Origin: Seminavis robusta
Taxonomy: Eukaryota; Bacillariophyta; Bacillariophyceae; Naviculales; Naviculaceae
Length of the DNA: 64,000 nt
Direction: 5' to 3'
Assembly (NCBI GenBank): GCA_903772945.1
Contig: CAICTM010000228.1
Span: 24,755-88,754 of the forward strand
A program made the translations under genes and the position numbers. This document shows, one piece after another, positions 1-10,470 of this stretch (positions within the stretch are counted from its first letter, which is position 1; each line of letters begins with the position of its first letter). Below the pieces are notes generated by a model. It worked only from the letters and a program-made list of their open reading frames with translations, did not search any database and was not told the DNA's origin.

Positions 1-491
1 TGTTTTACTTGTCATCGCTACTAGCAGCACTGCCACTATCACCTGTCCCTGGACGTCCATCTCACGTTCCACCCTCAAAACGTTATCATTGCCTTGGTAA
101 GCAGCAGCTCTGCCTGTCCTTGGGCAGGCAATTGCTCTGGCCCATTTGAAGACATCTAGAGGGGCCCAACTAGCAGCAATAAATCATGTTTGTGCATCCC
201 ATGGACAGTCACTTGAATGGGAATATTTCAGACTTCCAGATCACCCCCTCCAGCAGTGCGTTTCGCCGGTCGCTCGGAAGCAGATTCGATTCGATTCGAT
301 TGATCATTCGATTCGCCGGTTGGATCTTTTGCACCAAAGATGCTTTGGTCAGAGATCCCCCAAAAGCTGTGACGTGTTTTCTCCATCCATCCTGAATCAA
401 TCGAATCCTGATCTCACCGCCCACCGCAAACTCGTTGTCGCAAAAGCTTTCGTATTCTCTGTTGCTACTATACATGTACTGACATTGACAA
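1..491. other. Intergenic/5' flank of the first gene
   Basis: I see no supported gene here. Bases 281-316 are rich in TCGATT repeats and contain a 20-nt string (293-312) that recurs exactly at 55143-55162 upstream of EBP2, so this probably includes the promoter of the gene starting at 492. Open frames across it lack ATG starts and family resemblance. Confidence 0.5.
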
Positions 492-2167
492 ATGGCTCCT
501 GTCACCTGCAAACTTGGAATAGTAATAGTAAGCATTGCTCTTGTACTTGTCGAGGGCTTTGCACCCCAGCGAGTTGAAGGAAAATTCAAGTTCCGAACGA
601 AACCAATCGAAGCAGCCTCCTCTGACTCCTCAATTTCATTCGATGCACTCCAAGGCAAGCGAATCCTCGTAGTGGGCGGCTCTGGACGCGTTGGCGGATC
701 CGTTGTCACCCAGTTGGTCAAACGAGGTGCCTCGAAAGTGACGGTGGGGGGCACCAACGAGGATCGATTTGAGCAATCAATGTCTCGATGGATCCAGCTG
801 TTTGATGACCTTGAGTTTGTCAACACAGTCAGTTTCGAAAGTGTTCAACGGGAAGATCCAGCATCATTCGAAAAAGTTCTACAGGCTTCGTCCTATGATT
901 TGGTAGTCCATACTGCTGGACCATTTCAGGGAAAGGTGACTGCAAGGAACGGAGTTTTGGAAGCCTGTGTCGCCAACAATGTCGCCTATGTGGATGTTTG
1001 TGATGATTATTGCACAGCCACAGCTGCGAAGACAAAGTACCAGAAGCAAGCGCAAGAAAATGGTGTGCCCTGTTTACTTAGTACCGGCTGTTGGGTGAGT
1101 TGGCAATATGAGATAATGATCTGAATTTCGAAATATTTCAGTCGGACTCATTCTTCCGTGCTGTGTAATACTCTCCATGGCTTTCAAAAGCCTGGGGTAT
1201 CTTCACTGATGGCCAAACAATTGGTGACGAAAGTGCTGGAGGAGAACCCGAAACTGTCTCCATCGGACTTAAAGGTCGACTTTGGATTTTTCACTGCAGG
1301 TAAGTGAGAAACTTAGGCTGACTTAGGACTGCCAATGCCGCCAAATATGGACCGCTAAACCAAATGCAATCCTCTCAACAATCTGCAAGGATCTGGTGGA
1401 GCTGGTGCAACGTTACTGGTAGCCACGTTTCTAATCTTGGCAGAGAAGGCACTGATGGTCGTCGAAGGTAGAAGGAGACCTGTCCAGGCAATGAAGGAAT
1501 ACAAAACTGTCAACTTCGGGGATGTCATTGGCGACAAAGAGATTGCCCATTTGAATCTGTTGGAAACGGCATCTGTGTAAGCCACGGCGAGGCAATGCGC
1601 CTCTCTTTGAAGGATGCTGGAATGGTTGCATATGTCTTCTCACCTCCAACAATCTGTTGCTCTGTCACACTCAGCCACGATGTCCTGGGCGTTGGTAGTG
1701 TCAAGTCTTTGTTTGGCACTGCTCCGGGCTTTTGGAATACTCTTCTAGGTGTGATGGCCCAGCTGCCACCAGAACTACTATCCAACGAGGATCTCATGGA
1801 AAAGCTAGCGATATTCTCACTTCCAATTGTTCGTGTAGTTGACTTCTTCGCGGGTGCCACCAATGCCATGAGATGCGACGTGACAACCGACAAAGACCCA
1901 ACAATAAGCGCTTCTCTCCTCTATGGACACGAGAATCTAGAACCCTGCGTCGGAGAATGTGTGGCAGCGTTTTGCTGTGCCATTCTGTCTGGGACAGTTA
2001 AGCCAGGCGTGTGGTTTACGGAGGAGGCGATTCAGGAAGGAGATGCAGCTGCCGTGTTGGGTCTAGCTTCTGTCGGTGCTCATACGAAAGAATATCTGGG
2101 GACAATAGATATTGCTGCAGAAGAGATGTGGGGTACAACTACCAGCCCGAATCTCGTGAATGCCTAA
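492..2167 (+). CDS. Plastid-targeted saccharopine-dehydrogenase-like NAD(P)-binding oxidoreductase
   Basis: Four exons are proposed: 492-1094, 1191-1299, 1390-1576 and 1675-2167, separated by introns of 96, 90 and 98 nt with GT-AG ends; the joined frame gives 463 aa. The N-terminus is a hydrophobic signal peptide ending in EGFAPQ, an ASAFAP-like plastid signal of secondary-plastid algae. A Rossmann motif GGSGRVGG follows at about residue 60, then the layout of the Sacchrp_dh_NADP family (AGPF, NNVAYVD, FGTAP, GVWF). The third intron removes an in-frame stop at 1578. The family includes lysine-catabolic saccharopine dehydrogenases and many uncharacterised oxidoreductases, so the substrate is unknown. 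The gene ends 41 bp from the convergent ESF1 gene. Confidence 0.82.
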
Positions 2168-2208
2168 AGTTCATTTGATGGATCCCTTGTGGATTGCTTT
2201 GTTATGTT

Positions 2209-4614
2209 CTACGTTTTGGCGACTTTCGTTTTCAAGCTCTTAACCAGCGAACTCAATGCCGCCGACCCCGAGCTTTTCATGTTCGCGCCTTCGACGACAT
2301 CTTTTGGGACGGGTTTTTGTTTCGGCTTATCGGTGGACTTGGTTGTTCGCCGTTTCTTTCGACGAGCCTTTTGCTCCTGTAAGATCTCTCGCATTGCAGG
2401 CGTTTCCTTGTACTGTGAATCTGTACGGTCGATGCCAAATCTACCGTCGTCGCCATCCAATACAGCAGCAAAGCGGTTGTCTTTCAAATCAATCTCAAAC
2501 TGCTGTCCAGAAACACCTGCAGCAAGTTTCTCCTCCTTGCGTTTTCTAGACCCACGTAGCCTTTTGTCCTTGTTCTTTTCAATACGTTGCAAACCACGCA
2601 TATCAAAGTCTTTCGAAACCTCTTCATCGTTGTCTCCAGCAAGGAGTAGCTCCAACTCTTCTTTGGACAGTTTCTTTCGATTATTGCCGCCGTCATCATC
2701 ACTGCCTTGGTCGTCGCTTTCCTTGCGCTTCCCACCACGTCGTTTTGCTCCTTTGTCTTCCAGCTCCATATCGTCTCGTTTTCGCCGTCCAGCTTGGCGC
2801 CTTTCTTTTCGCTTTTCTTTTCGCTTTTCCTTGTACTTTTCCCATGGAGAAAGCTCCTTCTGCTGAGCTTCGTCCTTTGCCTCTAGCTTGGCTCGAATCT
2901 TTTCTTGCAGGTCTGCTTTATTGGGGTCGTATTTGATTTCTTTTGAGACTTCTCCCCCATCATCGCTGTCACTGTCAGAGCCACCTGCACCTGCACCTGC
3001 ACCTGCTGCTCCCGATCCCACGCTGTTTTCAGCATCACTGCCATCGTCGTCGTTGTCATTGTCCAGCCCCAATAGTTTTCTCAACCTGGCACCCTTGGCG
3101 TTGGGTGCATCACTATCATTGTCGGAATCGTCTTCTTCTTCACTGGATGCATCCGAAGCCAGGTAAGCCTTCAAATCGTCATTCTCAGCACAAGCAGCCC
3201 ACTGTTCGGCTGATGTGTATTTGGTGAGAAGCCGTTCTCGGTTGCTGTCACCTGCTTCCCAAGTACACTGAACCGAAGTTTGTTGCAATGCGCTGACAAT
3301 AAAGGCGGGAGGCATATAGTCTCCCGGCATGGAGGTTGCTTCATCTCTGAGTTCTCTACCATCGGTGACATTGTTGATTTCCTCCTTGGGTATACTTCGC
3401 ATGTCAACGGCAGCACTGGAGTGTTCAAACTCCATCCCATCGACTTCTTTGTAGGCGACATCGGCAGCCTTATTTGATGCAAACTCGGCGACTGCAAAAT
3501 AGTATTTGAGTTTCGATGCTTCGTACGCTCTGAGTTTTTCAGGGTCAAAGTCGGACTCTGCTTTTTGGTGTTGTTCATTGGCAGCGTCGATGAAATCTTC
3601 ATAAGTCTCCGCTAATGGCGGTTCATCTGCGTCATCATCCATGTCACTCTCCTCGTTGTCGTTTTGGTTGTCGTTTTCTTCTTCTTCTTCTTCACTGCTA
3701 CTTTCTTCACTATCATCATCCTCATCGCTCTCTGATGTAGTGGTTGCTATTTTGGTTTTCTTCTTCTTTTTCCACAAACTGGGAGGACCATGCTGCATTT
3801 CTTGTTGCATTTTTTGCTTTCCATAGTCACTTAGGAATACTTGCACTCGGTTGAGTGTTCCTGGAGGAGAAAAACTGGATAAAATGGCAAATATATCTAC
3901 CGCTCGCATGTGATTCCAGTCGAGATTAGTGACGGCGAGGTAGGGTGATTGTTCAAAAGTGATTTCCACTTGTGCTTCCTTCTTTGCGGAAGGATCCAAA
4001 ATTCCCGCCGTTCCATGAATGGGGTCTTCTGTTTCGACTGAGGAGTCATCGTCATTATCGGACGATTCGTCACTATCGCCGTCATCGTCGGAAGAGGAAG
4101 ACGACACATCCAGTTCTCCACGTGAAAGTGCTGTCAAATAGGAAATTCGGGATGCAGGGTCTTCCACGGCATCATCATCTTGATCATTGTTATTGTCGTC
4201 ACTGTCATTGCTGGAATCGGTAGAACCGGAAGTGGACGATGCATCATCCTTTTCTTTCTCGTGTTTCTCCTTTTCTTCTTCATTATCATCGTCATCTGCC
4301 ACTGTGTAAAAGGCATCCAATTCTTTGTTTTTCTGGTTCTTCTGTTTGTTTGTCCGCTTCTTTCTTCCATATTTATCCTTTTCTTGCAATTGAAAGCGCG
4401 AATCTGTCAAGACGGAGGAAAAGCGTTCATCCAGCACAATCTTGTTGGACGACGTGGTCAAGAGGCCACTGCTGCCACTATTGGTATTATGGCGTGATTT
4501 TTGGGAAAAGGACTGAAAATGGGGTTTGGCCATGGCAAACCGCTCGTCGGCCACAGCTGCATCAGCGGCATCTTGATTGCCGCTGTTCTTCTTCTTCCTG
4601 GATTTCTTTCCCAT
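2209..4614 (-). CDS. ESF1: ESF1-like pre-rRNA processing protein
   Basis: Single-exon, 801 aa, starting at the ATG at 4614. ESF1 is a nucleolar protein needed for 18S rRNA maturation in the small-subunit processome. The sequence shows the ESF1 order: a basic N-terminus with DERFSSVLTDSRF, an acidic low-complexity stretch, a core with the family phrase RAVDIFAILSSF followed by YEASKLKYYFAV, further acidic and Lys/Arg-rich linkers, and a C-terminal NUC153 motif (DNRFAAVLDGDDGRFGIDRT, about residues 715-735). Long Asp/Glu/Ser tracts explain the antisense open frames. It is divergent from the CID gene across 322 bp and is the second ribosome-biogenesis gene here besides EBP2. Confidence 0.9.
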   Translation of the reverse strand: MGKKSRKKKNSGNQDAADAAVADERFAMAKPHFQSFSQKSRHNTNSGSSGLLTTSSNKIVLDERFSSVLTDSRFQLQEKDKYGRKKRTNKQKNQKNKELDAFYTVADDDDNEEEKEKHEKEKDDASSTSGSTDSSNDSDDNNNDQDDDAVEDPASRISYLTALSRGELDVSSSSSDDDGDSDESSDNDDDSSVETEDPIHGTAGILDPSAKKEAQVEITFEQSPYLAVTNLDWNHMRAVDIFAILSSFSPPGTLNRVQVFLSDYGKQKMQQEMQHGPPSLWKKKKKTKIATTTSESDEDDDSEESSSEEEEEENDNQNDNEESDMDDDADEPPLAETYEDFIDAANEQHQKAESDFDPEKLRAYEASKLKYYFAVAEFASNKAADVAYKEVDGMEFEHSSAAVDMRSIPKEEINNVTDGRELRDEATSMPGDYMPPAFIVSALQQTSVQCTWEAGDSNRERLLTKYTSAEQWAACAENDDLKAYLASDASSEEEDDSDNDSDAPNAKGARLRKLLGLDNDNDDDGSDAENSVGSGAAGAGAGAGGSDSDSDDGGEVSKEIKYDPNKADLQEKIRAKLEAKDEAQQKELSPWEKYKEKRKEKRKERRQAGRRKRDDMELEDKGAKRRGGKRKESDDQGSDDDGGNNRKKLSKEELELLLAGDNDEEVSKDFDMRGLQRIEKNKDKRLRGSRKRKEEKLAAGVSGQQFEIDLKDNRFAAVLDGDDGRFGIDRTDSQYKETPAMREILQEQKARRKKRRTTKSTDKPKQKPVPKDVVEGANMKSSGSAALSSLVKSLKTKVAKT

Positions 4615-4936
4615 GATGATGATGGTTTGATCAACTTATGGTACTAGCTAGTAGCGGAATTCTGTGGTGTGGGATGTTTTTGGGCATTCTCATCATGCCA
4701 CCCAACATCCTTTGCAACGGTAGAAAAAGCGAGAAAAAGGCTTTTGTTGGGTGGCTTCATCTTTTTGTTGGTTGGCTTCAGAGTTGCTTGTCTGGCCATC
4801 GTCCGCTCTGATTCGATATCCGTGATTGACATCGTGATTAAACAAAATCTCCGCACACACCGATTGCTGGCAGAGGCTCGACTTCCAACTTGCATGCAGC
4901 ACAAAATCAACAATAAGCAATCGACAAGTTGGAAAG
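4615..4936. other. Divergent promoter region between ESF1 and the CID-domain gene
   Basis: A 322-bp gap between two head-to-head starts. It presumably holds both promoters and 5' UTRs. A CTAGCTAGTAG run sits at 4645-4656. I see no TATA box or conserved motif I can name. Confidence 0.4.
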
Positions 4937-6432
4937 ATGACAGAAGGACCCTCGTCCCCGTTGGTCGATCTATCGTCCCGACTGGTGAAGCGTCTTTCCA
5001 AGTTGGCGGATACAGCCAGCAAGGAATCGATTCAAGCTTTGGCAAAGTACATTGCCTTTCGACGGCGACACATCAAAAAGTTTGCCGCAACCTTGGCCGA
5101 TCAGATTGGAACCAATCCGAGCAAGGTCCGACAATGGCTCTTTCTCCAGATTGTCCATGAATCCATCATTCTCGATTCGGGGACGTCGCGGTGGGAACGC
5201 TTGTCGGAAATGAGGGAAGTTCTGGGAGAAAGTTGTATTATGCAAGTGGCCAAGAAGAATTGTCTCGACAGCGATACGACCAAAAAGCTGGAAGGGTGCG
5301 TCAAGCAGTGGGATTCACTCAATGCCTTTGGAGGACCCACCATGATCAATTTGATCAAAAAACAACTCACAACGACCACCGTCAAGACGGAACCCAACAC
5401 GGCAGAAACTACTACAACAGCCACGACGACAGCCACGACGACAGCAAGACCCAAATCACCTGTACGTGCCAACAATAGTAGTGGCCGTAAGTCGCCTCCT
5501 CGAAGTCCCAAACGAGCCAGAAGTCCTTCGCCAAAACCTGTCAGCCGCAAGAAGGAAATAGCAGTAAAGAAAGAACCACTAGAAACGGCAGAAAAGACAC
5601 CCGACAAGACAGTCGTCAAGACGGAAGAGACCAAGCCAACTCCCGACGTGGTCGCTGCAGCTGTCAAAACACCCTCCAAACGAGATTCCTTTGTCTACGA
5701 TTTTGATGCCAAGGTGAGTAATCATTATTTCATTCAATTTCCAAAGTTGCTTTGTAATTAGAACCAACCTGACCGTGCCCTTCGTCTTTTTCCATCCGTT
5801 GCCGTCTTGTTGTTACTCAGAACATTCCCTATGGACGAGTCGATTCTCGAGAATTCTTGGCGCCCTGCAAGGCCATTGCCACTTTGCAAATTGCCAGAGA
5901 TTTGCGAAATGATGCGGCCGTCCAGCTCTCGTCCTTATTGAAAGCATTACCGGAAGACATTCAACAACTGTGTGAAACTGCCGATAAAGAAGTCCAGGAA
6001 ACGGGAAAACCATTCCAAGTGCCGGACGACAAGGCGCGAGAAATGTCCATTCGAGCCAGTGAACGATTGCTGGATCTCGATCTGGATGAACAAATGATCA
6101 ACATACGAACTTTTAGAGAAATCGTCTCCAAACAGCGAGCAGCTCGACAGAATTTGATTCAATTGCTCATCCGCTCGCGGTGTAAATTTGGGGCCAACGA
6201 GGCAGCCGAAACATTCTATAAATTAGAAGACACCATGAAGGAACTACAACAACGAAAGGAAACACTCTTGGATGCCATGGCGTTGGAGGGACTCGACTTT
6301 GAAGCAGAAACCAAAGACGAAAAGAGCCCCCAAAAGAAGGACCAAAAGACCAATTTCCCACCTTTGACATGGTATCTGGAAAAGAAGAATTCCGAGGATG
6401 AGCCAGAATCCAAGCGAGCCAAGGTTGGTTAG
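4937..6432 (+). CDS. RNA polymerase II CTD-interacting (CID) domain protein, RPRD-like
   Basis: Two exons, 4937-5713 and 5821-6432, with a 107-nt phase-0 GT-AG intron; 462 aa. Residues about 8-140 form an all-helical CID/VHS-like domain (SKESIQALAKYIAFRRRHIKKF, the Lys/Arg-rich helix, then VHESIILDS). Such domains bind phosphorylated polymerase II C-terminal repeats in RPRD1/Rtt103/Pcf11 proteins. A Thr-rich and basic Ser-Pro linker (about 150-250, with RKSPPRSPKRARSPSPKP) resembles SR-type disordered regions. The second exon encodes a helical/coiled-coil C-terminus (about 300-420), as in RPRD1A/B. A role in transcription termination or CTD dephosphorylation is inferred from family. Confidence 0.72.
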
Positions 6433-6758
6433 CTTAGCTGCCTACAGTATCAATAGGCTCAGCTCAGAAAGACTTGCAATATAATTGGGTGGGTGGTGTT
6501 CTGCTGGGGTCATTTACTGTACTATATTTTGATTTTGATGTGCCGAAGAGCAACGGAGCCAAGGGGAACAACTGGATTTGTGTGAAGACTAAAAAACTAG
6601 AATTTGGAATCCTTGTACTACCTGTAGTAATCTAGCTAGCTAAACACGTACGAGTAACAAAGAGTTTCTGTTTGCAAAACGTTGTAATGAACTATACTGG
6701 TAGTCTACACCCGCCAGCGACGACGCCTCATCACCCTTCGAAACAGCCACGGATTGGT
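6433..6758. other. Intergenic, convergent 3' ends
   Basis: A 326-bp AT-rich spacer between the 3' ends of two convergent genes. It contains CTAGCTAGCTAA at 6632-6643. I see no coding potential or structured RNA. Confidence 0.4.
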
Positions 6759-8606
6759 CTAGTTGGTCGGTATTTCGGTGTGACGAACCATAAACTCATG
6801 GGACGCCTCTGGGTTCAAGGCCATGTCGGTGATCACACCTCCACTTCTCTGAATACGCTCGCAAACAGCAGCCAACTCGGCAGGAAGACAATAGTCAACT
6901 GTTCCATCCAAAAATCGAACATAATAGGAATCCCCACTTCCTAGCGCCACTTCTGCAGGAGCCGCAGAATTTGCCAGCCTGCTTTCCAGAGTCTGGTGCA
7001 ACCGTGATGGCAGATTCTTCCAAGCGGCACGCCCATCACGGCCCAAGATAATCCAGGAATTCGTCAGGACTTCTCGGGTTTGGTTGCTGTTGCCATTGAC
7101 CGCGGTATGCTTGACCGAAGCTCCAAAGACTACACGATAGATTTCCCAATGCTGCAAGATTTCGTAGAACTCCTTATCTTCGCCTGCGCATCCCCACCAG
7201 CACTCTCCTGTACTAAACTCTGCATAATAGTATCCGTTTGGGCCGGTGGACAAGTACAACAGTTCCCCACAATGCTTCACGGGGTCGAGGCCTTGCGACT
7301 TCATTCGTTGAAGCAACCGAGGAGGGAGCTGGCCCCAAGAATACGACTTGCCGTTGTCACGGCTGACAAAGAAGGAAGAACCTTTTGGTAGCAACGCAAG
7401 ATGACGAATGGTAGCACCGGCACCACCAGGACGGCAATTTTGGGGATCCACGGTAATGACTCGACGTCTTGTTTTCTTGGGAGGTATTTGCTTCGCACCG
7501 CAGCATTTGCTCAAAAAAGCGTCCTCTGCTCTTGGATTTTGGAGGTAGACGGTAACGCAGTTGCCGCGTCTCACTTCAAAATCTGTTCGTTCCTTGTTGC
7601 TTAGTTTTCGCTTGGAACTGAGCAGTCTATGAATATCCCAATCGACCGTATCATTCGTTCCGGTGACTGACTGCTTCGAGCGAGCTCCTGCGCCAAGATA
7701 TTGTTGTCGCTGCTGTTGGTTCAACGTCAGCCAACGCTGCTCCAAAGCCTCCTTGTCCTCTTCTAAAGCATCAATTTCCATCTTCATCTTTTTCAATTCC
7801 ATGCGGACAGAAGTGATTTCATCCAGAGGATTAGAGTTTTGCAGCATTCGTATCTGGTCATTGTAGGCAACACCATCGACCCTCCCACGTCCGCCAAGGG
7901 GTATACGGTGTCTCCGCTGATCTCGGTGCGCCAGAGGATCCGACGGCAGCGTGGGTATGGGAAAGAATATGGAGAACTGTGCCCGGTATATCTTGGTTCG
8001 TTTGACTAAAACATCATGCTCCAGAGACACAACCGTTTTGGAATTATCACTGACCACCATTGGTGACAATAACGAAGAAGGCGCTGGTTCAGTTTGTCTC
8101 TTGGGGTCAGGAGGAGCGCTCCTGCGATCCTTGGTTTTGTGGTTGCTCATGGAGCGTCGACTATGATGACCGCTCTTTGTGGCTGGACTTTTAGGGTGTC
8201 TGGGCGCGTATGGATTTGGATTGTTGTGGTTATGAGTGGACATGTCCAAGAGTATTTCAATACCTTGATCATCGGAGACATCCACATTGATGTCTTGCTC
8301 TTGCTCCTCCGCGTCATTCTGGTTTCTCCACTCTAACTCCTGCTGACTACTGTTGAGACCAGGAGCTTGTTCATTGAGCGGTGGATGCTGTTGTTGCTTG
8401 CTGCCATTGGATCGACTAAAACTGAGGGCGCCCATTGCTTTCTTGGCACCACTCGTAGCTGATCCTTTATCGTTGACAGGACCCTTCTCCTTCTTCTTGC
8501 CCCCAATCCGTCTGCGAGAGCGTTTGGACGGAGACATTTTGTGATCATCATTGTCGGTAGACTGGGAGTCCTGGTCTTTACGAGAGGAGAAACCCCACAT
8601 CGTCAT
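6759..8606 (-). CDS. Unknown protein with coiled coil and two related LP/DG-type C-terminal modules
   Basis: The first in-frame ATG is at 8606 (615 aa); the frame is open back to 8651 with only a GTG. The first 200 residues are low complexity (Ser, basic clusters, Gln, and a His/Asn/Pro segment). A predicted coiled coil follows at about 265-305 (VRMELKKMKMEIDALEEDKE). The C-terminal 230 residues contain two units sharing a pattern: hydrophobic strand, DG or DNG turn, W, LPxRL, then YYxxF.DG/TG (for example SYSWGQLPPRLLQ and AAWKNLPSRLHQT; YYYAEFSTGE and YYVRFLDGT). This suggests a duplicated beta-rich fold. I do not recognise the family and assign no function. Confidence 0.65.
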   Translation of the reverse strand: MTMWGFSSRKDQDSQSTDNDDHKMSPSKRSRRRIGGKKKEKGPVNDKGSATSGAKKAMGALSFSRSNGSKQQQHPPLNEQAPGLNSSQQELEWRNQNDAEEQEQDINVDVSDDQGIEILLDMSTHNHNNPNPYAPRHPKSPATKSGHHSRRSMSNHKTKDRRSAPPDPKRQTEPAPSSLLSPMVVSDNSKTVVSLEHDVLVKRTKIYRAQFSIFFPIPTLPSDPLAHRDQRRHRIPLGGRGRVDGVAYNDQIRMLQNSNPLDEITSVRMELKKMKMEIDALEEDKEALEQRWLTLNQQQRQQYLGAGARSKQSVTGTNDTVDWDIHRLLSSKRKLSNKERTDFEVRRGNCVTVYLQNPRAEDAFLSKCCGAKQIPPKKTRRRVITVDPQNCRPGGAGATIRHLALLPKGSSFFVSRDNGKSYSWGQLPPRLLQRMKSQGLDPVKHCGELLYLSTGPNGYYYAEFSTGECWWGCAGEDKEFYEILQHWEIYRVVFGASVKHTAVNGNSNQTREVLTNSWIILGRDGRAAWKNLPSRLHQTLESRLANSAAPAEVALGSGDSYYVRFLDGTVDYCLPAELAAVCERIQRSGGVITDMALNPEASHEFMVRHTEIPTN

Positions 8607-10470
8607 GCTGCCGCCGGAAAGTGTCAACGAAGATGTTTCTGGTAATTCCACAGTAATGATGAGAACAGTTATGGCAACTACTCGAAGCGATGACTACTAG
8701 CTAGCTAGCACTCCTTCGCTTCCACTATGTCGATTGTTTGCAGAGTACACTGCTGTTGGAATCTAAGCATGCAGCTTTTGTTGACTGATGCTGGCTGCTA
8801 GCTAGCTAGCTACTGGCGACCATGGACTTCAGGAGGCAGTCTCGTCGTTGCTCATCTCGTTGTGAAAGTCCACACGATGCAAGCGCTTCCATTCAAGCGT
8901 TCGACCCGTTCGACCCATTCGACCCAACTGCACCGAAGAAGCATCTAAAAAATTCAAATTCGTGAGTGCAATCCGGCAGAGCTATGTAGCTAGACACCTA
9001 GTACAGTACAGTACCGGTAGGATTGGTGGGCTCTATTCACTGTGTGAGAAGGTGTTGCAAGCTCTCGCAATCAACAGAACTTTTGGTGGTTGATAATACA
9101 CTACATTGGAGGTTCAGCTTGAGCAAAAATCCTGGGCTACTGCTGTACAAAGAACAACTGAATGCACATGTGGTTCCCTTGAACAAAACCCCTGGGGACA
9201 ACAAGATTGTCACAAGGTTTTCATTTAGGGGGCCAATGCATTCTATAGCTAGCAGTACTGTCCCCCATATTCTTGTGCCAGACAACCTCTTCATTCAACA
9301 ATACCGTACGTGTGCTGCTATGCACCAGCCTTTCCCCAAGTTCAAGTCATCCGGTGCATGGTCTCAATTTATTGCTAGTAGCAAGAAGGATGTAAGGTAT
9401 GTTGAAATACCTGTTGTCAAGAGAGTTGTCAGATACGCAGCTATCACAATCAGGCCTGGCCAGTTCCTTGTCCCTGCTCATGTAGGGCATTGGTATGATC
9501 CCATAAGCTGATTTGGATCTCTGATAATTCAACATGAGCATTAAATGACACACTTTAAGAATGAGATCAGTTGGTCAGCAAAGTACCATAGACAAAAGTC
9601 AGTGCCTACCGTCACTTCAATTTCTATTGGCAAACATTCAGCTACTACTGCTATTGTTGATGTATGTGCCACCAATTTGGACTGCATCTCCTACCCAACC
9701 AAAAATCCGCTCCAAGTTTGTGTGCTCAGGAACGCCAGAAATTGTTCAAATATAAAGCCCCATTCAAATCCCAGTGAGCCTCCTTCCATCCCTTTGTTGT
9801 TTCTGTCAATGGCATGATTACTCTTCAAGCCAAATTCTATTACAACACCTTGCTACTGTCAACAAAAAAAAGCCTAATATTCTGACTCTCAATGATGATT
9901 TTCCTCCAGACCCGAATCTCAATTGCCCTTGGTTTTTTTAATAAACAAAGCCACTCATTCATGTTTCCGTGAATGTTGCAAAGTCAAGCCCATTGGCCCC
10001 TGTGTTTGCCCTCATTTGGTCGCCCTTGATCCCACCGAAATGAGTCCGGAATTCCTCCTCTTCTTTGCGAGCCCCCCCCCCCCCAGTCGGCTAATGTAGA
10101 TATCTATAACCCCCCATTATTGAGCTGCTTTTTAGAGTTAGTCTAATGCGATCTTTGGGCCTTTTTTACATTATTCTTGTCATTTCAATTTCCAATATTT
10201 TTACTGTATTGCCAATGCGCCAATGCCACACTCGAGGCACTTCACAAGAAGAAACACAAGAAGGAAGAAGGATTTGGGATTTGATCCATACAGTGTGCCC
10301 ACCACATCGAGAATTATGCTTCGGAGCTGCTGCTTGGTGCACCGTGGACCTGCTTGGATTTGATTGAATCAATTGATTTATTGCTGACGATACGGAAAGA
10401 ACCTTCAGCGCGAAAAGGAACAAGCGAAAAGGTGCTCATTACTAGTACTTCATCGTTCACCAAACCCAAA
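8607..10470. other. Gene-poor 1.9-kb interval
   Basis: No intact gene is supported. CTAGCTAGCTAG runs occur at 8696-8709 and 8801-8813, a GTACAGTACAGTACCGG string at 9001-9016, and 13 consecutive C at 10072-10084. The middle (about 9020-9820) carries open, coding-like but unassignable sequence listed separately. Confidence 0.45.
9023..9817 (+). pseudogene. Decayed coding-like segment, possibly transposon-derived
   Basis: Two open stretches lie in succession on the plus strand (9023-9511 and 9545-9817); neither begins with an ATG at its 5' end. The first encodes a protein-like string with alternating hydrophobic residues (VPHILVPDNLFIQQY, ITIRPGQFLVPAHVGHWYD). The second has several Cys but no complete motif. 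Base composition differs from the flanking palindrome-rich spacers. It could be remnant mobile-element coding sequence or an unrelated fossil gene; no family is recognised and the call is weak. Confidence 0.2.

Noticed and set aside
2189-2866. Long antisense open frame (225 aa) over the ESF1 3' half
   Set aside because: Ser/Pro/Arg/Phe-rich translation is the expected shadow of ESF1's Asp/Glu/Lys codons; the sense frame has clear ESF1 domains.
5101-5679. Antisense 192-aa frame over the CID gene
   Set aside because: Val/Leu runs come from reading the Thr/Lys-rich sense linker backwards; sense frame has a CID domain.
8606-8651. GTG start 15 codons upstream for the unknown protein
   Set aside because: Nuclear eukaryotic genes nearly always start with ATG; the ATG at 8606 is the better choice.
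10072-10084. Run of 13 C
   Set aside because: A simple homopolymer, length may be a sequencing artefact; no associated feature.
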